DNA of 64,000 nt from Nocardioides daejeonensis (GCF_003194585.1 NZ_QHKZ01000006.1:186001-250000), one strand, 5' to 3'. Shown: positions 18,837 to 28,038, numbered from the stretch's first letter. Translations and numbers: made by a program. The notes: a model not told the origin generated them from the letters alone.

Positions 18837-19856
18837 GTGCTCTCTCCGCTCCCCCGCAGCATCGGCGGCCGACCCGACCCCGCGGCGTACGCCGGCTCCC
18901 CACAGCTCCGTGACGGGCTCTTCCACAACCGACTGGAGTCACGCCAGGTGGAGGAGATGTCACGCACCGAACTGGCCCGCGACTTCGCTCGGAAGGGCCG
19001 CTCCGGGCGACCTTCCCGAACCGTCCCGCTGACGACCCCGCAGCTGCCCGAGCGGGCTGGGCAGGGGGCGGCGACCTGGCTGGGGCATGCGACCGCGCTT
19101 CTGGAGGTAGGCGGGCACTGGGTGCTCGCGGACCCGGTGTGGAGCAGCCGCTGCTCGCCCAGCCAGGCGGTCGGCCCGAAGCGTCACCACCCCGTGCCGA
19201 TGCCCCTGGCTGCGCTACCGGATGACTTGAGCGCCGTGGTCATCTCCCACGACCACTACGACCATCTCGACACCCGGACCGTCGACTGGCTGGTGCGGTA
19301 CCGAGACGTTCCCTTCGTCGTACCTCTGGGCATCGGCGCGCACCTGCGCGTCTGGGGCGTGCCGGAGCCGCGGATCGTCGAGCTCGACTGGAACGAGTCC
19401 CATCAGGTCGACGGACTCTCCCTCACCTGCACCGAGGCGCAGCACTTCTCCGGCCGCCTCTTCACCAACAACACCACGCTGTGGTCGTCCTGGGCGCTGG
19501 CCGCGGGCGAGACCCGGGTCTTCTTCGGCGGTGACACCGGCTACACGCCGGCGTTCAGGCAGATCGGCGACGCTCACGGACCGTTCGACCTGACGATCCT
19601 CCCGATCGGGGCGTACGACGCGCGCTGGCGAGACATCCACATGGACCCGGAGGAGGCGGTCCGGACCCACCGCGACCTGGGCGGCAAGGTCCTGCTGCCC
19701 ATCCACTGGGCGACCTTCGACCTGGCCTTTCACTCCTGGGCGGACCCGATCGAACGGCTGCTCGTTGCCGCGGGCGATGTGTCCCTCGCCCTGCCCCGCC
19801 CCGGCGAGCGGTTCACGCTGGGCGGGGCACTGCCGGCTGACCCCTGGTGGCGCTGA
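18837..19856 (+). CDS. MBL-fold metallo-hydrolase (UlaG/NAPE-PLD-like)
   Basis: The 339-residue protein contains the metal site HDHYDHLD (about residue 139), a preceding WLGHATALLEVGGHWVLADPV segment and a later ILPIGAYDARWRDIHMDPEEA block. This combination is seen in NAPE-phospholipase D-like and UlaG-like lactonase/phosphodiesterase proteins of the metallo-beta-lactamase fold. No signal peptide is evident, so it is probably cytoplasmic or membrane-associated. It starts at GTG 18837. The substrate is unknown. Confidence 0.88.
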   Translation: MLSPLPRSIGGRPDPAAYAGSPQLRDGLFHNRLESRQVEEMSRTELARDFARKGRSGRPSRTVPLTTPQLPERAGQGAATWLGHATALLEVGGHWVLADPVWSSRCSPSQAVGPKRHHPVPMPLAALPDDLSAVVISHDHYDHLDTRTVDWLVRYRDVPFVVPLGIGAHLRVWGVPEPRIVELDWNESHQVDGLSLTCTEAQHFSGRLFTNNTTLWSSWALAAGETRVFFGGDTGYTPAFRQIGDAHGPFDLTILPIGAYDARWRDIHMDPEEAVRTHRDLGGKVLLPIHWATFDLAFHSWADPIERLLVAAGDVSLALPRPGERFTLGGALPADPWWR

Positions 19857-19871
19857 ACGCGTCGCCAGGAC

Positions 19872-19994
19872 CTACCTGGTTCGTGCCACCTGGCTGGGTG
19901 AGCGAACCTGGCCGAGGGCGAACCAGCCAAGGCAGCCGGCCACGGCCGGGCACCCCAGCGAGAGCAACACCAGCAGGAAAGGGCATCGGGTCAC
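19872..19994 (-). CDS. 40-residue hydrophobic peptide coupled to lipoprotein gene
   Basis: A GTG overlaps the stop of the upstream lipoprotein gene (GTGA) and opens a 40-residue frame with one hydrophobic segment (FLLVLLSLGCPAVAGCLGWF) and a basic tail ending SPSQVARTR. The four-base overlap and single membrane helix suggest a translated micro-protein acting with the lipoprotein. There is no family match by eye, so this is tentative. Confidence 0.45.
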   Translation of the reverse strand: MTRCPFLLVLLSLGCPAVAGCLGWFALGQVRSPSQVARTR

Positions 19995-20866
19995 GGCGCC
20001 TCGACGTTCGCCCGTCGGTTCTGCGGCACCGGATGCTCCGCCACGATCTGCGTCGCCCTGGTCAGCAACTGCCGGAGGTACACCTGGTAGGCGGCGACCT
20101 GTTCGCTGTGTTGAGCCAACGCCTTCTGCTGGTAGGCAACGAGGAGGGCGAAGAAGGTGTCGGTGTTGCGCGCTGAGGCTTGGCAGGCCGCATCGGCGGT
20201 CGCTACGGCGATCTCCTCCGGAGTCGCTGTGGACCTGCTCGTGTCCAGAGCGAACTCCGCCCACGGGCCGCCTTCACGCGTGTAGGCGTAGCCCTTGTCA
20301 GCCATACACGCGACCCAGGCGCGACGCGGGTCGCTGCCCGCCTTCTGCCCGGCCTCGCTGATCAACCGCGTCAGGTCGAACGGCGGCGGACCACCCAGTT
20401 GCTCACTGATCTCGTCGTCACAGGAACGGACGGCGTCGATGGGCGTGAACTCCCCTTGCCACGCCACGTTCGCTTGGGCTGCCTGCTGATCGAGAGGATC
20501 GTGGTAGCCGAAGCGCTCCATCCGCTCGGGATCGACCGGGAAGAAGGTGTTGCCCCCACCGTAGGGGGCGGTCAGCGTCGTCACCCACGTCATCGGCTCG
20601 TCGCCGGCCAGGGCGAGGTTAAGACCCTGTTTGGCCACGCACTCCGCGAGCAGGGTGTCATGCGCCAAGCTGATCAGCTCACGCTCACTGGCGTCGGGCA
20701 GCAGCGCGTTCGCCGGGGCTAGGGTCTGCGCTGCGGTGGTGATTCGCTTGAGCACGATGTCCGGAGGCTCGCCATCCTTGGCCTGCGTGGCCGAACAGCC
20801 CGAAAGAAGCACGCCCAGGACGCCCAGCAGTGCCATCCACGGGTCCGCTCGCGCCACCTGAACCAC
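19991..20866 (-). CDS. Putative lipoprotein of unknown function
   Basis: The chosen GTG at 20866 gives a 291-residue protein with a 24-residue signal peptide and lipobox LLSGC; GGGGAC sits a few bases upstream. Starting at GTG 20932 would put the cysteine at about residue 46, too far for a normal signal, and the ATG at 20836 would lack a basic N-region. The mature part is mostly helical with cysteines in LLAECVAKQG, RSCDDE, WVACMADKG and DAACQAS, the spacing of small actinobacterial lipoproteins without known role. The micro-ORF at 19872 follows it directly. Confidence 0.75.
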   Translation of the reverse strand: MVQVARADPWMALLGVLGVLLSGCSATQAKDGEPPDIVLKRITTAAQTLAPANALLPDASERELISLAHDTLLAECVAKQGLNLALAGDEPMTWVTTLTAPYGGGNTFFPVDPERMERFGYHDPLDQQAAQANVAWQGEFTPIDAVRSCDDEISEQLGGPPPFDLTRLISEAGQKAGSDPRRAWVACMADKGYAYTREGGPWAEFALDTSRSTATPEEIAVATADAACQASARNTDTFFALLVAYQQKALAQHSEQVAAYQVYLRQLLTRATQIVAEHPVPQNRRANVEAP

Positions 20867-20977
20867 CGTCCCCGTCCATCGGTCGAAGTTCGCGATCTTC
20901 ACCGCGGACCTGACGCTAAGCACTGCGGCCACCCCCCACGACAGGGCTCGGAGCGAGGCGCCTTGAGAAAGTGCCGG

Positions 20978-21001
20978 AACTTGTCACGTGCGTGACGAGT
21001 T
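20978..21001. promoter_or_regulatory. 24-bp palindrome between divergent genes
   Basis: Arms AACTTGTCACG and CGTGACGAGTT (10 of 11 paired) flank TG. It lies between the lipoprotein gene and the zinc-ribbon gene and has the form of a dimer-binding operator. The regulator is unknown. Confidence 0.5.
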
Positions 21002-21036
21002 CTGGTCGGTCAGGGAACTTGAGTAGCGGGCCCGGC

Positions 21037-21052
21037 GTTCATGACTGTGAAC
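21037..21052. promoter_or_regulatory. Short inverted repeat upstream of zinc-ribbon gene
   Basis: GTTCA and TGAAC flank six bases, 36 bases before the ATG at 21088. It may be a second operator in the same divergent region as the palindrome at 20978. Confidence 0.35.
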
Positions 21053-21087
21053 AGAATTTCCTGCATGTCCGGACCCGAGGAGCCCCC

Positions 21088-21360
21088 ATGCAATGCCCCA
21101 CCGACGGCACCGTGCTCGTGATGAGCGAGCGCTCCGGCATCGAGATCGACTACTGCCCGACCTGCCGCGGCGTCTGGCTGGACCGTGGCGAGCTCGACAA
21201 GATCATCGAGCGGTCGCTCACCCAGGCCCCGTCGGCGGCGCCTCCCACGCCGGCCGCCCAGCCCCGCTATGACGAGCCGCGCTACGAGCAGCCGCGCTAC
21301 GACAAGGGCTACTACAAGAAGAAGCGCAAGGAGAGCTGGCTCTCCGAACTCTTCGACTGA
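21088..21360 (+). CDS. zf-TFIIB zinc-ribbon protein
   Basis: The 90-residue protein has an N-terminal zinc ribbon, CPTDGTVL then CPTCRGVWLDRGELDKI, which is the zf-TFIIB domain. The C-terminal half has tandem RYDEP/RYEQP/RYDK repeats (about residues 58-75) and ends with a basic patch and WLSELFD. Such small proteins are widespread in actinobacteria with no assigned function. GAGGAG stands a few bases before the ATG. Confidence 0.88.
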   Translation: MQCPTDGTVLVMSERSGIEIDYCPTCRGVWLDRGELDKIIERSLTQAPSAAPPTPAAQPRYDEPRYEQPRYDKGYYKKKRKESWLSELFD

Positions 21361-21427
21361 TCGACCCCCTCGCCGGCGCGGCGGACGGACAGGCCAGACT
21401 GGCTGTTTGCCGAGCCGGGAGGAAAGC

Positions 21428-22099
21428 ATGTCGTCCAGCGAGGTGGCCCGCGTCGAATCCCCACGCGGCACGGTCGTCCTGCATCGCCGGGAGCGCCACG
21501 GCCGCGAGGTCCTCGAGCTCCGCGTCAACGGCATCTTCGTCATGGACACCCTCGAGACGACCAGCGAGCGCGCACTCGCCTCGGTGGCTCTCGCCGCGGT
21601 CGAGAAGCCGGGGCACGTCCTGATCGGCGGGCTCGGCCTGGGCTACACCCTCGAGGAGGTGCTGAGCGATCCCCGGGTGACCGCAGTGACCTGCGTCGAG
21701 CTGGAAGAGTGCCTGGTCGCGTGGATGCGTGACGGCACCATCGCGCACGGGCCCGGCCTGCTGGCGGACCCGCGAGTCCGGATGGTCACCAGCGACGTGG
21801 CTGACGTGCTCGTCGCCGCCGATGCGACGTACGACCTGGTGTTGCTCGACGTCGACAACGGGCCCGACTATCTGGTGCACGATCACAACCACCGGCTCTA
21901 CCGTCCCGACTTCCTCACTGCCGCTGCGCGAGCCACGCGCCAGGTGCTGGCGATCTGGTCCGCCACACGGAGCGATGCGCTGGAGGCGGCGATGCGGTCC
22001 GTCGTCGGGAACTGCACCGCCGCCAGCTATGAGGTGAAGCTCGGCACCCGCCCCGAGACCTACTGGCTCTACGTCAGCAGTCCCGGGGCAGGAGAATGA
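21428..22099 (+). CDS. Spermidine-synthase-like methyltransferase-fold protein
   Basis: This 223-residue protein has the Rossmann fold of the spermine/spermidine synthase family: the nucleotide loop VLIGGLGLGYTLEEVL at residues 65-80, VELEECLVAWMR, and LVLLDVDNGPDYL. It lacks the N-terminal beta barrel expected of a full aminopropyltransferase, so polyamine synthesis is doubtful and the true substrate is unknown. AGGAAAG precedes the ATG. It ends four bases before the end of the convergent ABC binding-protein gene. Confidence 0.8.
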   Translation: MSSSEVARVESPRGTVVLHRRERHGREVLELRVNGIFVMDTLETTSERALASVALAAVEKPGHVLIGGLGLGYTLEEVLSDPRVTAVTCVELEECLVAWMRDGTIAHGPGLLADPRVRMVTSDVADVLVAADATYDLVLLDVDNGPDYLVHDHNHRLYRPDFLTAAARATRQVLAIWSATRSDALEAAMRSVVGNCTAASYEVKLGTRPETYWLYVSSPGAGE

Positions 22100-22102
22100 G
22101 GA

Positions 22103-23734
22103 TCAGCCCCTCAGCCATGCCTTGTCGAAGAGAACCATCGTGCTACCGCTGCCCGTGATGCCGTGCACGTCGTCGTTCCAGGTGATCACCTCGGCGAACG
22201 GCCCGAAGTTCAAGAACGGCACCAGCTCGTTGATCTCCTGCTGGATCTTGTCCATGACGGCCACCCCCTGGGCATCGGCAGTCGCTCCTTGCAGCTCCAG
22301 CAGCAGGCCGTCCAGCTCCGGGCTGGTCGCCATGCCGAAGCCCTGACCGCCGGCAGAGTGCAACGTCGCATACATCTTCGAGAAGGGATCTGCGTCGCGA
22401 TAGTTGAGACCCCACTTGGCGAGGTCGTAGTCCTTCTCGACGGCCACCTTGCCGATCAGCTGCCCGATGTCGCGGGCGAAGTCGAGCTCGACCTTGAAGC
22501 CGACCGCCTCGAGCGACGCCTTGGCCGCCAGGGCCGAGTTGCGGGCACCCGGGTCGTTGACGCTTCGATAGACCAGCGTCCCGTCGAAGCCGTCCGCCTT
22601 CGCCTCCTTCACCAGCTCGCGCGCCCGGTCCGGGTCGCTCTTCGGGCCTGCCGTGGCAGTGTGCCAACGCGAGTAGTCGGGGAACATCGTGGTCGACGCC
22701 AGCGCCTTGCCACCGTAGGCCCGCGACGAGACCGCCTCGGGAGCGACGGCCATCGCCATCGCCTGCCGCACCCGCGGGTCTGCGCCCGCACGTCCCTCGC
22801 TCGCGTTGACCAGCACCATGCTCCCGACGCCGACCATGCTCACGTACGCCGGTGCTCCGGCCTCGATCAACGGGTCGACCTTCTCCGGGTCGGTCACCAG
22901 GGCCATGTCGACCTCCCCGGACTCCAGGGAGTCGAGGCTCGCCTGCTGATGAGGCATGTAGACGAACCGGAGCGACTCCAGAGCCGGTGCCCCGGCCCAG
23001 TAGTCGGGATTCGCCTTGAGCACCAGCTGCTCCTGGGGAGCCCAGCGGTCGAGCAGGAACGGTCCTGCGCCGACGGGCTTGAACTCCTCCCCCGAGCCGG
23101 AGGAGTCAGCCACGATCATCCCGGGTCCCGTGCTCAACGCACTCGGGAAGGACATCCACGGCTGGCGCAGGGTGTAGGTCACCGTGCCACCGGCCGCCGC
23201 GACCTTCTCGACGTTGGCCGCCCAGAGGCCGGCCTCCGGACCCGGAGTGGCGACGTACCGCTCCTGGCTGCGCTTCACCGCGGCGGCGTCCAGCGGTGAG
23301 CCGTCGGTGAAGCGCAGGCCCTCCCGCAGCTCCACGGTCCAGGTCACGCCGCCGTCGGCCGTCTCCACCGACTCGGCCAGCTGCGGCACGAAGCTCGCCG
23401 TAGCGACGTCGTACCGGGTGAGCGAGTCGTAGATGTTCAACATCTCGACGCCACCGGTGGTGCCGGCGGCGATCGTGACGGCGGGGTCCAGCGAGCGTGG
23501 CTCCCCCAGTCCTGCGAAGGTCAGCTGCCCGCCTCTGGCTGGCGTCGCGTCCGCCGCCTCGACAACCGTGAAACCGTCCTTGTAGGTCACCGCGTCCTTC
23601 GTCGAGGCGCCGTGGTCGACGCTCTCACCGCATGCCGCCAGCAGCAGCGTCGCCGCCGCACTGCGCCTCCTCCAGCGCCTCCGGAGCGGCGCGATGCCAC
23701 CGCCGTCGTTGGGCGACAGCGGCCTCGTCGACAT
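22103..23734 (-). CDS. ABC importer substrate-binding lipoprotein, family 5 (peptide/opine type)
   Basis: The 543-residue product has a lipobox LLAAC (cysteine 35) and the long family-5 binding fold seen in oligopeptide, dipeptide and nickel binders, with GEPRSLDPAVT near residue 75 and WTVELREGLRFTDGSPLDAAAV near 124. No permease or ATPase gene is adjacent, so it is an orphan here. The N-terminal 16 residues before LRRRWRRR are encoded antisense to the start of the divergent regulator, which suggests that the original start was lost; ATG 23734 is the only plausible one nearby. The ligand is unknown. Confidence 0.85.
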   Translation of the reverse strand: MSTRPLSPNDGGGIAPLRRRWRRRSAAATLLLAACGESVDHGASTKDAVTYKDGFTVVEAADATPARGGQLTFAGLGEPRSLDPAVTIAAGTTGGVEMLNIYDSLTRYDVATASFVPQLAESVETADGGVTWTVELREGLRFTDGSPLDAAAVKRSQERYVATPGPEAGLWAANVEKVAAAGGTVTYTLRQPWMSFPSALSTGPGMIVADSSGSGEEFKPVGAGPFLLDRWAPQEQLVLKANPDYWAGAPALESLRFVYMPHQQASLDSLESGEVDMALVTDPEKVDPLIEAGAPAYVSMVGVGSMVLVNASEGRAGADPRVRQAMAMAVAPEAVSSRAYGGKALASTTMFPDYSRWHTATAGPKSDPDRARELVKEAKADGFDGTLVYRSVNDPGARNSALAAKASLEAVGFKVELDFARDIGQLIGKVAVEKDYDLAKWGLNYRDADPFSKMYATLHSAGGQGFGMATSPELDGLLLELQGATADAQGVAVMDKIQQEINELVPFLNFGPFAEVITWNDDVHGITGSGSTMVLFDKAWLRG

Positions 23735-24491
23735 GGTGCTCTCCGACGCCGAGGGCTGGGACCGGCGCATCCGCGCCGCGGAGCTCACCGGCATCGATCC
23801 GAACCAGACCGTGCAGGCGCTCGTCGCCTCCACCGCCGATACCGCGGCGACCGCCGGGCGGATCGCGAGCATGATCGCGGAGCTCACCGGCCGCAAGGTG
23901 CATCGGGGCGCAACGCGTGACCACCTCACCTGCTTCGTCGTCCGGGCGCCGGAGGCGAGCGCCGGAGAGCTCGCCCTCGACCTGCACGAGCTCATCGCCG
24001 CGGAGCATCCCAGCCACCGAGTGACCCCCGACGAGCGAGGCCCCTGGATCGGGATCGGCACTCACGTGCACGTCTTGGAGGCGCCGCGCTCCCACGAGGA
24101 GGCGCGACGCGCCCTGGAGTTCACCTCGTCCCGATGGCACGGCAGGCGGGCGATCGCCCACGAGAAGCTGGGCGCCCTCGAGCTCATCACGCATCTCCCG
24201 GTCGCCCAGGTGCTCGCCCATCCCGACCTGCGCCGCCTCGACGAGATCGCCGCGACCGAGTCGGGGGCGATCGACATCGACACCCTGGAGGCGTTCTTCA
24301 TGTACGGCACGCTGCGTCGCGCCGCCGATGGCCTGCACGTGCACCACAGCACGGTCGCCGACCGGCTCCGGCGGGTCGAGGCCGTCATGGGGTGGAACCT
24401 CGAAGAGCCCAACGACCACTTCAAGGCGGCCCTGACCCTGATCCTGCGGATCCGCGCACGCTCGGCCACCAGCGCACGCGTCCTCGGCTGA
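23694..24491 (+). CDS. PucR/CdaR-type regulator, probably N-terminally truncated
   Basis: The 265-residue protein ends with the PucR C-terminal helix-turn-helix domain (LEAFFMYGTLRRAADGLHVH, then STVADRLRRVEAVMGWNL from about residue 207). Its first residues, SLGDSGLVDMVLSDAEGWD, look like the middle of larger PucR/CdaR proteins, not a natural N-terminus. The coding region runs straight into the divergent binding-protein gene with a 41-base overlap. The likeliest reading is loss of the N-terminal sensor region by a deletion that also fused the two 5' ends. DNA binding may persist, but sensing is probably lost. Confidence 0.75.
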   Translation: MPPPSLGDSGLVDMVLSDAEGWDRRIRAAELTGIDPNQTVQALVASTADTAATAGRIASMIAELTGRKVHRGATRDHLTCFVVRAPEASAGELALDLHELIAAEHPSHRVTPDERGPWIGIGTHVHVLEAPRSHEEARRALEFTSSRWHGRRAIAHEKLGALELITHLPVAQVLAHPDLRRLDEIAATESGAIDIDTLEAFFMYGTLRRAADGLHVHHSTVADRLRRVEAVMGWNLEEPNDHFKAALTLILRIRARSATSARVLG

Positions 24492-24572
24492 CCTGCCGAC
24501 CCGCACCCTCCCCGACGTACCCCCGGCCCCATCCGCCTCACGGACCTCAAGAGGCGAGGCTAGGCTCGGGAC

Positions 24573-25955
24573 ATGGCTGACTACCGCATCGAGCACGACT
24601 CCATGGGCGAGGTCCGGGTACCCGCCGACGCCCTCTGGCGCGCTCAGACCCAGCGCGCGGTGGAGAACTTCCCGATCAGCGGCACGACCCTGGAGCCACG
24701 TCTGGTCCGCGCGCTCGCTCTGGTCAAGGGCGCGGCGGCGACCGTCAACGCCGACCTCGGGGTCATCGGCGTCGACCAGGCCCGGGCGATCGACGAGGCC
24801 GCCGCTCAGGTCGCCGGCGGGCAACACGGTGAGCACTTCCCGCTCGACGTCTTCCAGACCGGCTCCGGCACCAGCTCCAACATGAACATGAACGAGGTGC
24901 TTGCCTCGCTGGCGGCAGCGGCGGACGTGGAGGTGCACCCTAACGACCACGTCAACGCCAGCCAGTCCTCCAACGACACCTTCCCCACCGCCATCCACGT
25001 GGCGGCAGCGCTCGCGGTCAGCGAGGATCTCCTGCCCGCCCTCGATCACCTGGCGAGCTCACTGGAGGCGAAGGCGACCGAGTTCGCCTCCGTCGTCAAG
25101 TCGGGCCGCACCCATCTGATGGACGCCACCCCGGTGATGCTCGGCCAGGAGTTCGGTGGCTGGGCGGCCACCGTCAGGTACGCCGCCGAGCGACTTGCCG
25201 ACGTACTTCCCCGGGTGCGGGAGCTGCCGTTGGGAGGTACGGCGGTGGGCACCGGCATCAACACCCCTCCAGGCTTCGCAGCCGCGGTGATCGCGACCCT
25301 GAGCGAGCGCTCCGGCCAGGAGTTCACCGAGGCGCGCAACCACTTCGAGGCGCAGGGCACCCGGGACTCGCTGGTCGAGCTCAGCGGGGTGCTGCGCACG
25401 GTCGCCGTCGGCCTCACCAAGATCTGCAACGACCTGCGCTGGATGTCCAGCGGCCCGACGACGGGGCTCGCCGAGATCCACCTGCCCGACCTGCAGCCGG
25501 GGTCGAGCATCATGCCCGGCAAGGTCAACCCGGTGCTGCCGGAGGCGACGCTGATGGTCTGCGCACAGGTGATCGGCAACGATGCCGCGGTGGCGACCGG
25601 GGGCGCAGCGGGCAACTTCGAGCTCAACGTGATGATGCCGATGATGGCGCGCAACCTGCTCGAGTCGGTGCGCATCCTCTCCACCTCGACGCGGCTCCTC
25701 GCCGACCGCTGCGTCGACGGCATCACCGCCGACGTCGAGCGGATGCGCCGCTACGCCGAGTCGTCCCCGTCGGTGGTCACGCCGCTGAACCGGCACATCG
25801 GCTACGAGGCGGCGGCCAAGGTCGCGAAGCAGGCACTCGCCGAGGGACGCACGATCCGCGAGACCGTCCTGGCACTGGGCTACGTGGACCGGGGTGACCT
25901 GACCCTGGACGAGCTCGACCGGGCCCTCGACGTCGAGTCGATGACCCGCGCCTGA
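24573..25955 (+). CDS. fumC: Fumarate hydratase, class II
   Basis: The 460-residue protein is a class II fumarase of the aspartase/fumarase superfamily, a homotetrameric TCA-cycle enzyme that needs no metal. It carries [16 protein letters not shown] (about residue 97), the active-site region SSNDTFPTA and the signature [11 protein letters not shown] (about residue 311) with the catalytic serine loop. The length and start are standard. It stands alone between unrelated genes and is redundant in reaction with the class I enzyme at 16273. Confidence 0.96.
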   Translation: MADYRIEHDSMGEVRVPADALWRAQTQRAVENFPISGTTLEPRLVRALALVKGAAATVNADLGVIGVDQARAIDEAAAQVAGGQHGEHFPLDVFQTGSGTSSNMNMNEVLASLAAAADVEVHPNDHVNASQSSNDTFPTAIHVAAALAVSEDLLPALDHLASSLEAKATEFASVVKSGRTHLMDATPVMLGQEFGGWAATVRYAAERLADVLPRVRELPLGGTAVGTGINTPPGFAAAVIATLSERSGQEFTEARNHFEAQGTRDSLVELSGVLRTVAVGLTKICNDLRWMSSGPTTGLAEIHLPDLQPGSSIMPGKVNPVLPEATLMVCAQVIGNDAAVATGGAAGNFELNVMMPMMARNLLESVRILSTSTRLLADRCVDGITADVERMRRYAESSPSVVTPLNRHIGYEAAAKVAKQALAEGRTIRETVLALGYVDRGDLTLDELDRALDVESMTRA

Positions 25956-26073
25956 GCCACCGTCGCAGCGTCCCGGTCGCCGGGAAGTGCGGCGCCGCCC
26001 TCCGACACCTGCTTCTACCTTTCTGCGCAGCGTGTGACAGCCGTCACCCGTTCCCGCCGGAAAGGTCCCTCCC

Positions 26074-27273
26074 TTGTCTCGCTCCACCATGGCCGGTGTC
26101 GGCGTGCTCGCCGCAGCACTCGTCGCCACTCCCAGCCTCCTTGCCGCCGCGTCCCCCGACCCGTCGCCCACGGTCGCGTCGGCCAGCCTGCCGACCGACT
26201 CCCTGAGCATCCTGCTCACCAACGACGACGGCTACAGCGCTCCCGGCATCAATGCGGTCTACGACGCCCTGGTCGCGGCAGGACACGACGTCACCATGGT
26301 CGCCCCGCTGACCAACCAGAGCGGCGTCAGCGCTCGAGTCCAGTTCAGCGGCACCACCACCGCCACCCACCCGGTCGCCGAGGACGACAACATCTGGGCC
26401 GTCGACCTCACCCCCGCCGGGTCGCTGCTCTTCGGGCTCGACGTCGTCTTCGGCGACGAGCGGCCCGATCTGGTCATCTCCGGCACGAACGTAGGCTCCA
26501 ACACCGGCTTCGACACCAACTTCTCCGGCACCATCGGCGCCGCCACGGTCGCCGCCGGCATGTTCGACATCCCAGCGCTGGCGGTCAGCACCGAGACCGA
26601 GCGCGGCAAGGAGGCGACCGCCGCCTACGGCGCCACCGCCGACCTCGTCGTCGACCTGCTCGACCGCGGCCTGCCGCTGCTGCCCCGAGGCCAGTTCCTC
26701 AACATCAACTACCCGTTGGTCGGTGACGGACATCCCGCGCTGCAGGGTGTGCGCTACGCCGCGAACTCCCAGGCGTCTGCGGCTGCCTTCGGGTACGACG
26801 ACAGCGTTGACGATCCGGCAACCGAGGAGATCGAGTACAGGATCGTGGGCGCGCGCGGCACGGAGCCACACGCGCCCGGCACCGACGCCTACCTGCTCAG
26901 GGAGGGCTGGGTGACCTTCGGCGTCCTGGACGCCGACCGCTCCGTCGGGGCAGCCGAGGTCCCGGCCGTGGCCGACCTCGTCCGCGCTCTCAACGACGAG
27001 CCCACACCACCTGCGACTCCGGCCGTCGAACCGCTGCCCACCGCCGTGAAGCGTGGTACGCCTGCGTTCGTCGGTACGCGTGCGATCCCCGACGGGAGCG
27101 TGCTGAAGGTCCGCTGGGCACCCATCGCCGACCGCTCGCTGAAGACCGTCAAGCGCACCGAGACCGTGCGCGGCGACCGGTTCAGGCTGAAGGCTCCGCG
27201 AGCCGGCCGCTACCTGGTCACCGTGCGCCTGGACGGCACCCGGATGGCACGTGACGTCGTACGCGTGAAGTAG
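26074..27273 (+). CDS. Exported SurE-like 5'/3'-nucleotidase
   Basis: SurE hydrolyses nucleoside monophosphates with divalent metal. The catalytic start LLTNDDGYSAPG lies at about residue 47, with PLTNQSGVSAR and GTNVGSNTGFDTNFSGTIGAA following. Unlike the cytoplasmic enzyme, the 399-residue protein has an N-terminal signal peptide (MAGVGVLAAALVATPSLLAA) and an extra C-terminal domain of about 90 residues after a proline-rich linker (PTPPATPAVEPLP). It is therefore probably secreted and may salvage phosphate or nucleosides outside the cell. The TTG at 26074 is preceded by GGAAAGG; the ATG at 26089 is the alternative. Confidence 0.88.
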   Translation: MSRSTMAGVGVLAAALVATPSLLAAASPDPSPTVASASLPTDSLSILLTNDDGYSAPGINAVYDALVAAGHDVTMVAPLTNQSGVSARVQFSGTTTATHPVAEDDNIWAVDLTPAGSLLFGLDVVFGDERPDLVISGTNVGSNTGFDTNFSGTIGAATVAAGMFDIPALAVSTETERGKEATAAYGATADLVVDLLDRGLPLLPRGQFLNINYPLVGDGHPALQGVRYAANSQASAAAFGYDDSVDDPATEEIEYRIVGARGTEPHAPGTDAYLLREGWVTFGVLDADRSVGAAEVPAVADLVRALNDEPTPPATPAVEPLPTAVKRGTPAFVGTRAIPDGSVLKVRWAPIADRSLKTVKRTETVRGDRFRLKAPRAGRYLVTVRLDGTRMARDVVRVK

Positions 27274-27288
27274 GCCGAGGACGGACAG

Positions 27289-27315
27289 GTCGGCGCCGGG
27301 AGCCCCGGCGCCGAC
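27289..27315 (+). terminator. Strong hairpin terminator after the SurE-like gene
   Basis: A perfect 12-base stem, GTCGGCGCCGGG with CCCGGCGCCGAC, closes a three-base loop 16 bases after the stop codon. No real T-run follows, as is common in high-GC actinobacteria. Confidence 0.75.
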
Positions 27316-27342
27316 TTGCCGTCAGGGACTACCGTCGAGGGC

Positions 27343-28038
27343 ATGGAAGACATCGGGACGGTCCACCAGCAGTACCTCACCGAGGAGCGGCTGGAGGCCC
27401 GGCGAGGCTTCTGGCAGCCCGGCCCCGAGGGCGATCCGGCCACGGCCGCCCTGGATGCCATCGTCGCCTCCGGAGCCCACGACGTCCTCGAGCTCGGTTG
27501 CGGCACCGGTGCCTTCGCCGCCCGCCTCCGGGCCGCCGGCCCGATCCGGGTGCTCGCCAGCGATCAGTCCGAGCGGATGGTCGCGGTGACCCGTCAGCGC
27601 GGCGTCGAGGCACGGGTGCTCGACGCGACCGACCTGCCCATGCCCGACGACTCCTACGACGCCGTCGCGGCGCTGTGGATGCTCTACCACGTGGCCGACC
27701 GGCCCCGGGCTCTCTCCGAGGTACGCCGTGTACTGCGGCCCGACGGCGTCTTCGTCGCCATCACCATCGGCTCCGACCACCTGGCCGACCTGCGGGTCGA
27801 GGCCGGCGGGGCGCCTGTGCAGCCCGGCTTCTCCAGCGAGAACGGCGAGGAACAGCTGCGTGCGCACTTCTCCGAGGTGGTCCGCTCCGACTTCCGCACG
27901 CGCGCCGTCTTCGACGACCGAGCTGCCGCCCTGACCTACCTCGACACCGGCCACGACGACGTGCGCTGGGAGCTCCCCGAGTTCGACACCCCCCGCGAGT
28001 ACGCCGGCCACGTGACGATGTTCGTCTGCCGCGACTGA
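27343..28038 (+). CDS. Class I SAM-dependent methyltransferase
   Basis: The 231-residue protein has the SAM-binding motif VLELGCGTGAFAARL (residues 46-60), then VLASDQSERMV and LPMPDDSYDAVAALWMLYHV, the layout of methyltransferase type 11 proteins. It is cytoplasmic with no added domain. The substrate cannot be told. The ATG at 27343 is used; an upstream start would run into the terminator. Confidence 0.88.
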   Translation: MEDIGTVHQQYLTEERLEARRGFWQPGPEGDPATAALDAIVASGAHDVLELGCGTGAFAARLRAAGPIRVLASDQSERMVAVTRQRGVEARVLDATDLPMPDDSYDAVAALWMLYHVADRPRALSEVRRVLRPDGVFVAITIGSDHLADLRVEAGGAPVQPGFSSENGEEQLRAHFSEVVRSDFRTRAVFDDRAAALTYLDTGHDDVRWELPEFDTPREYAGHVTMFVCRD

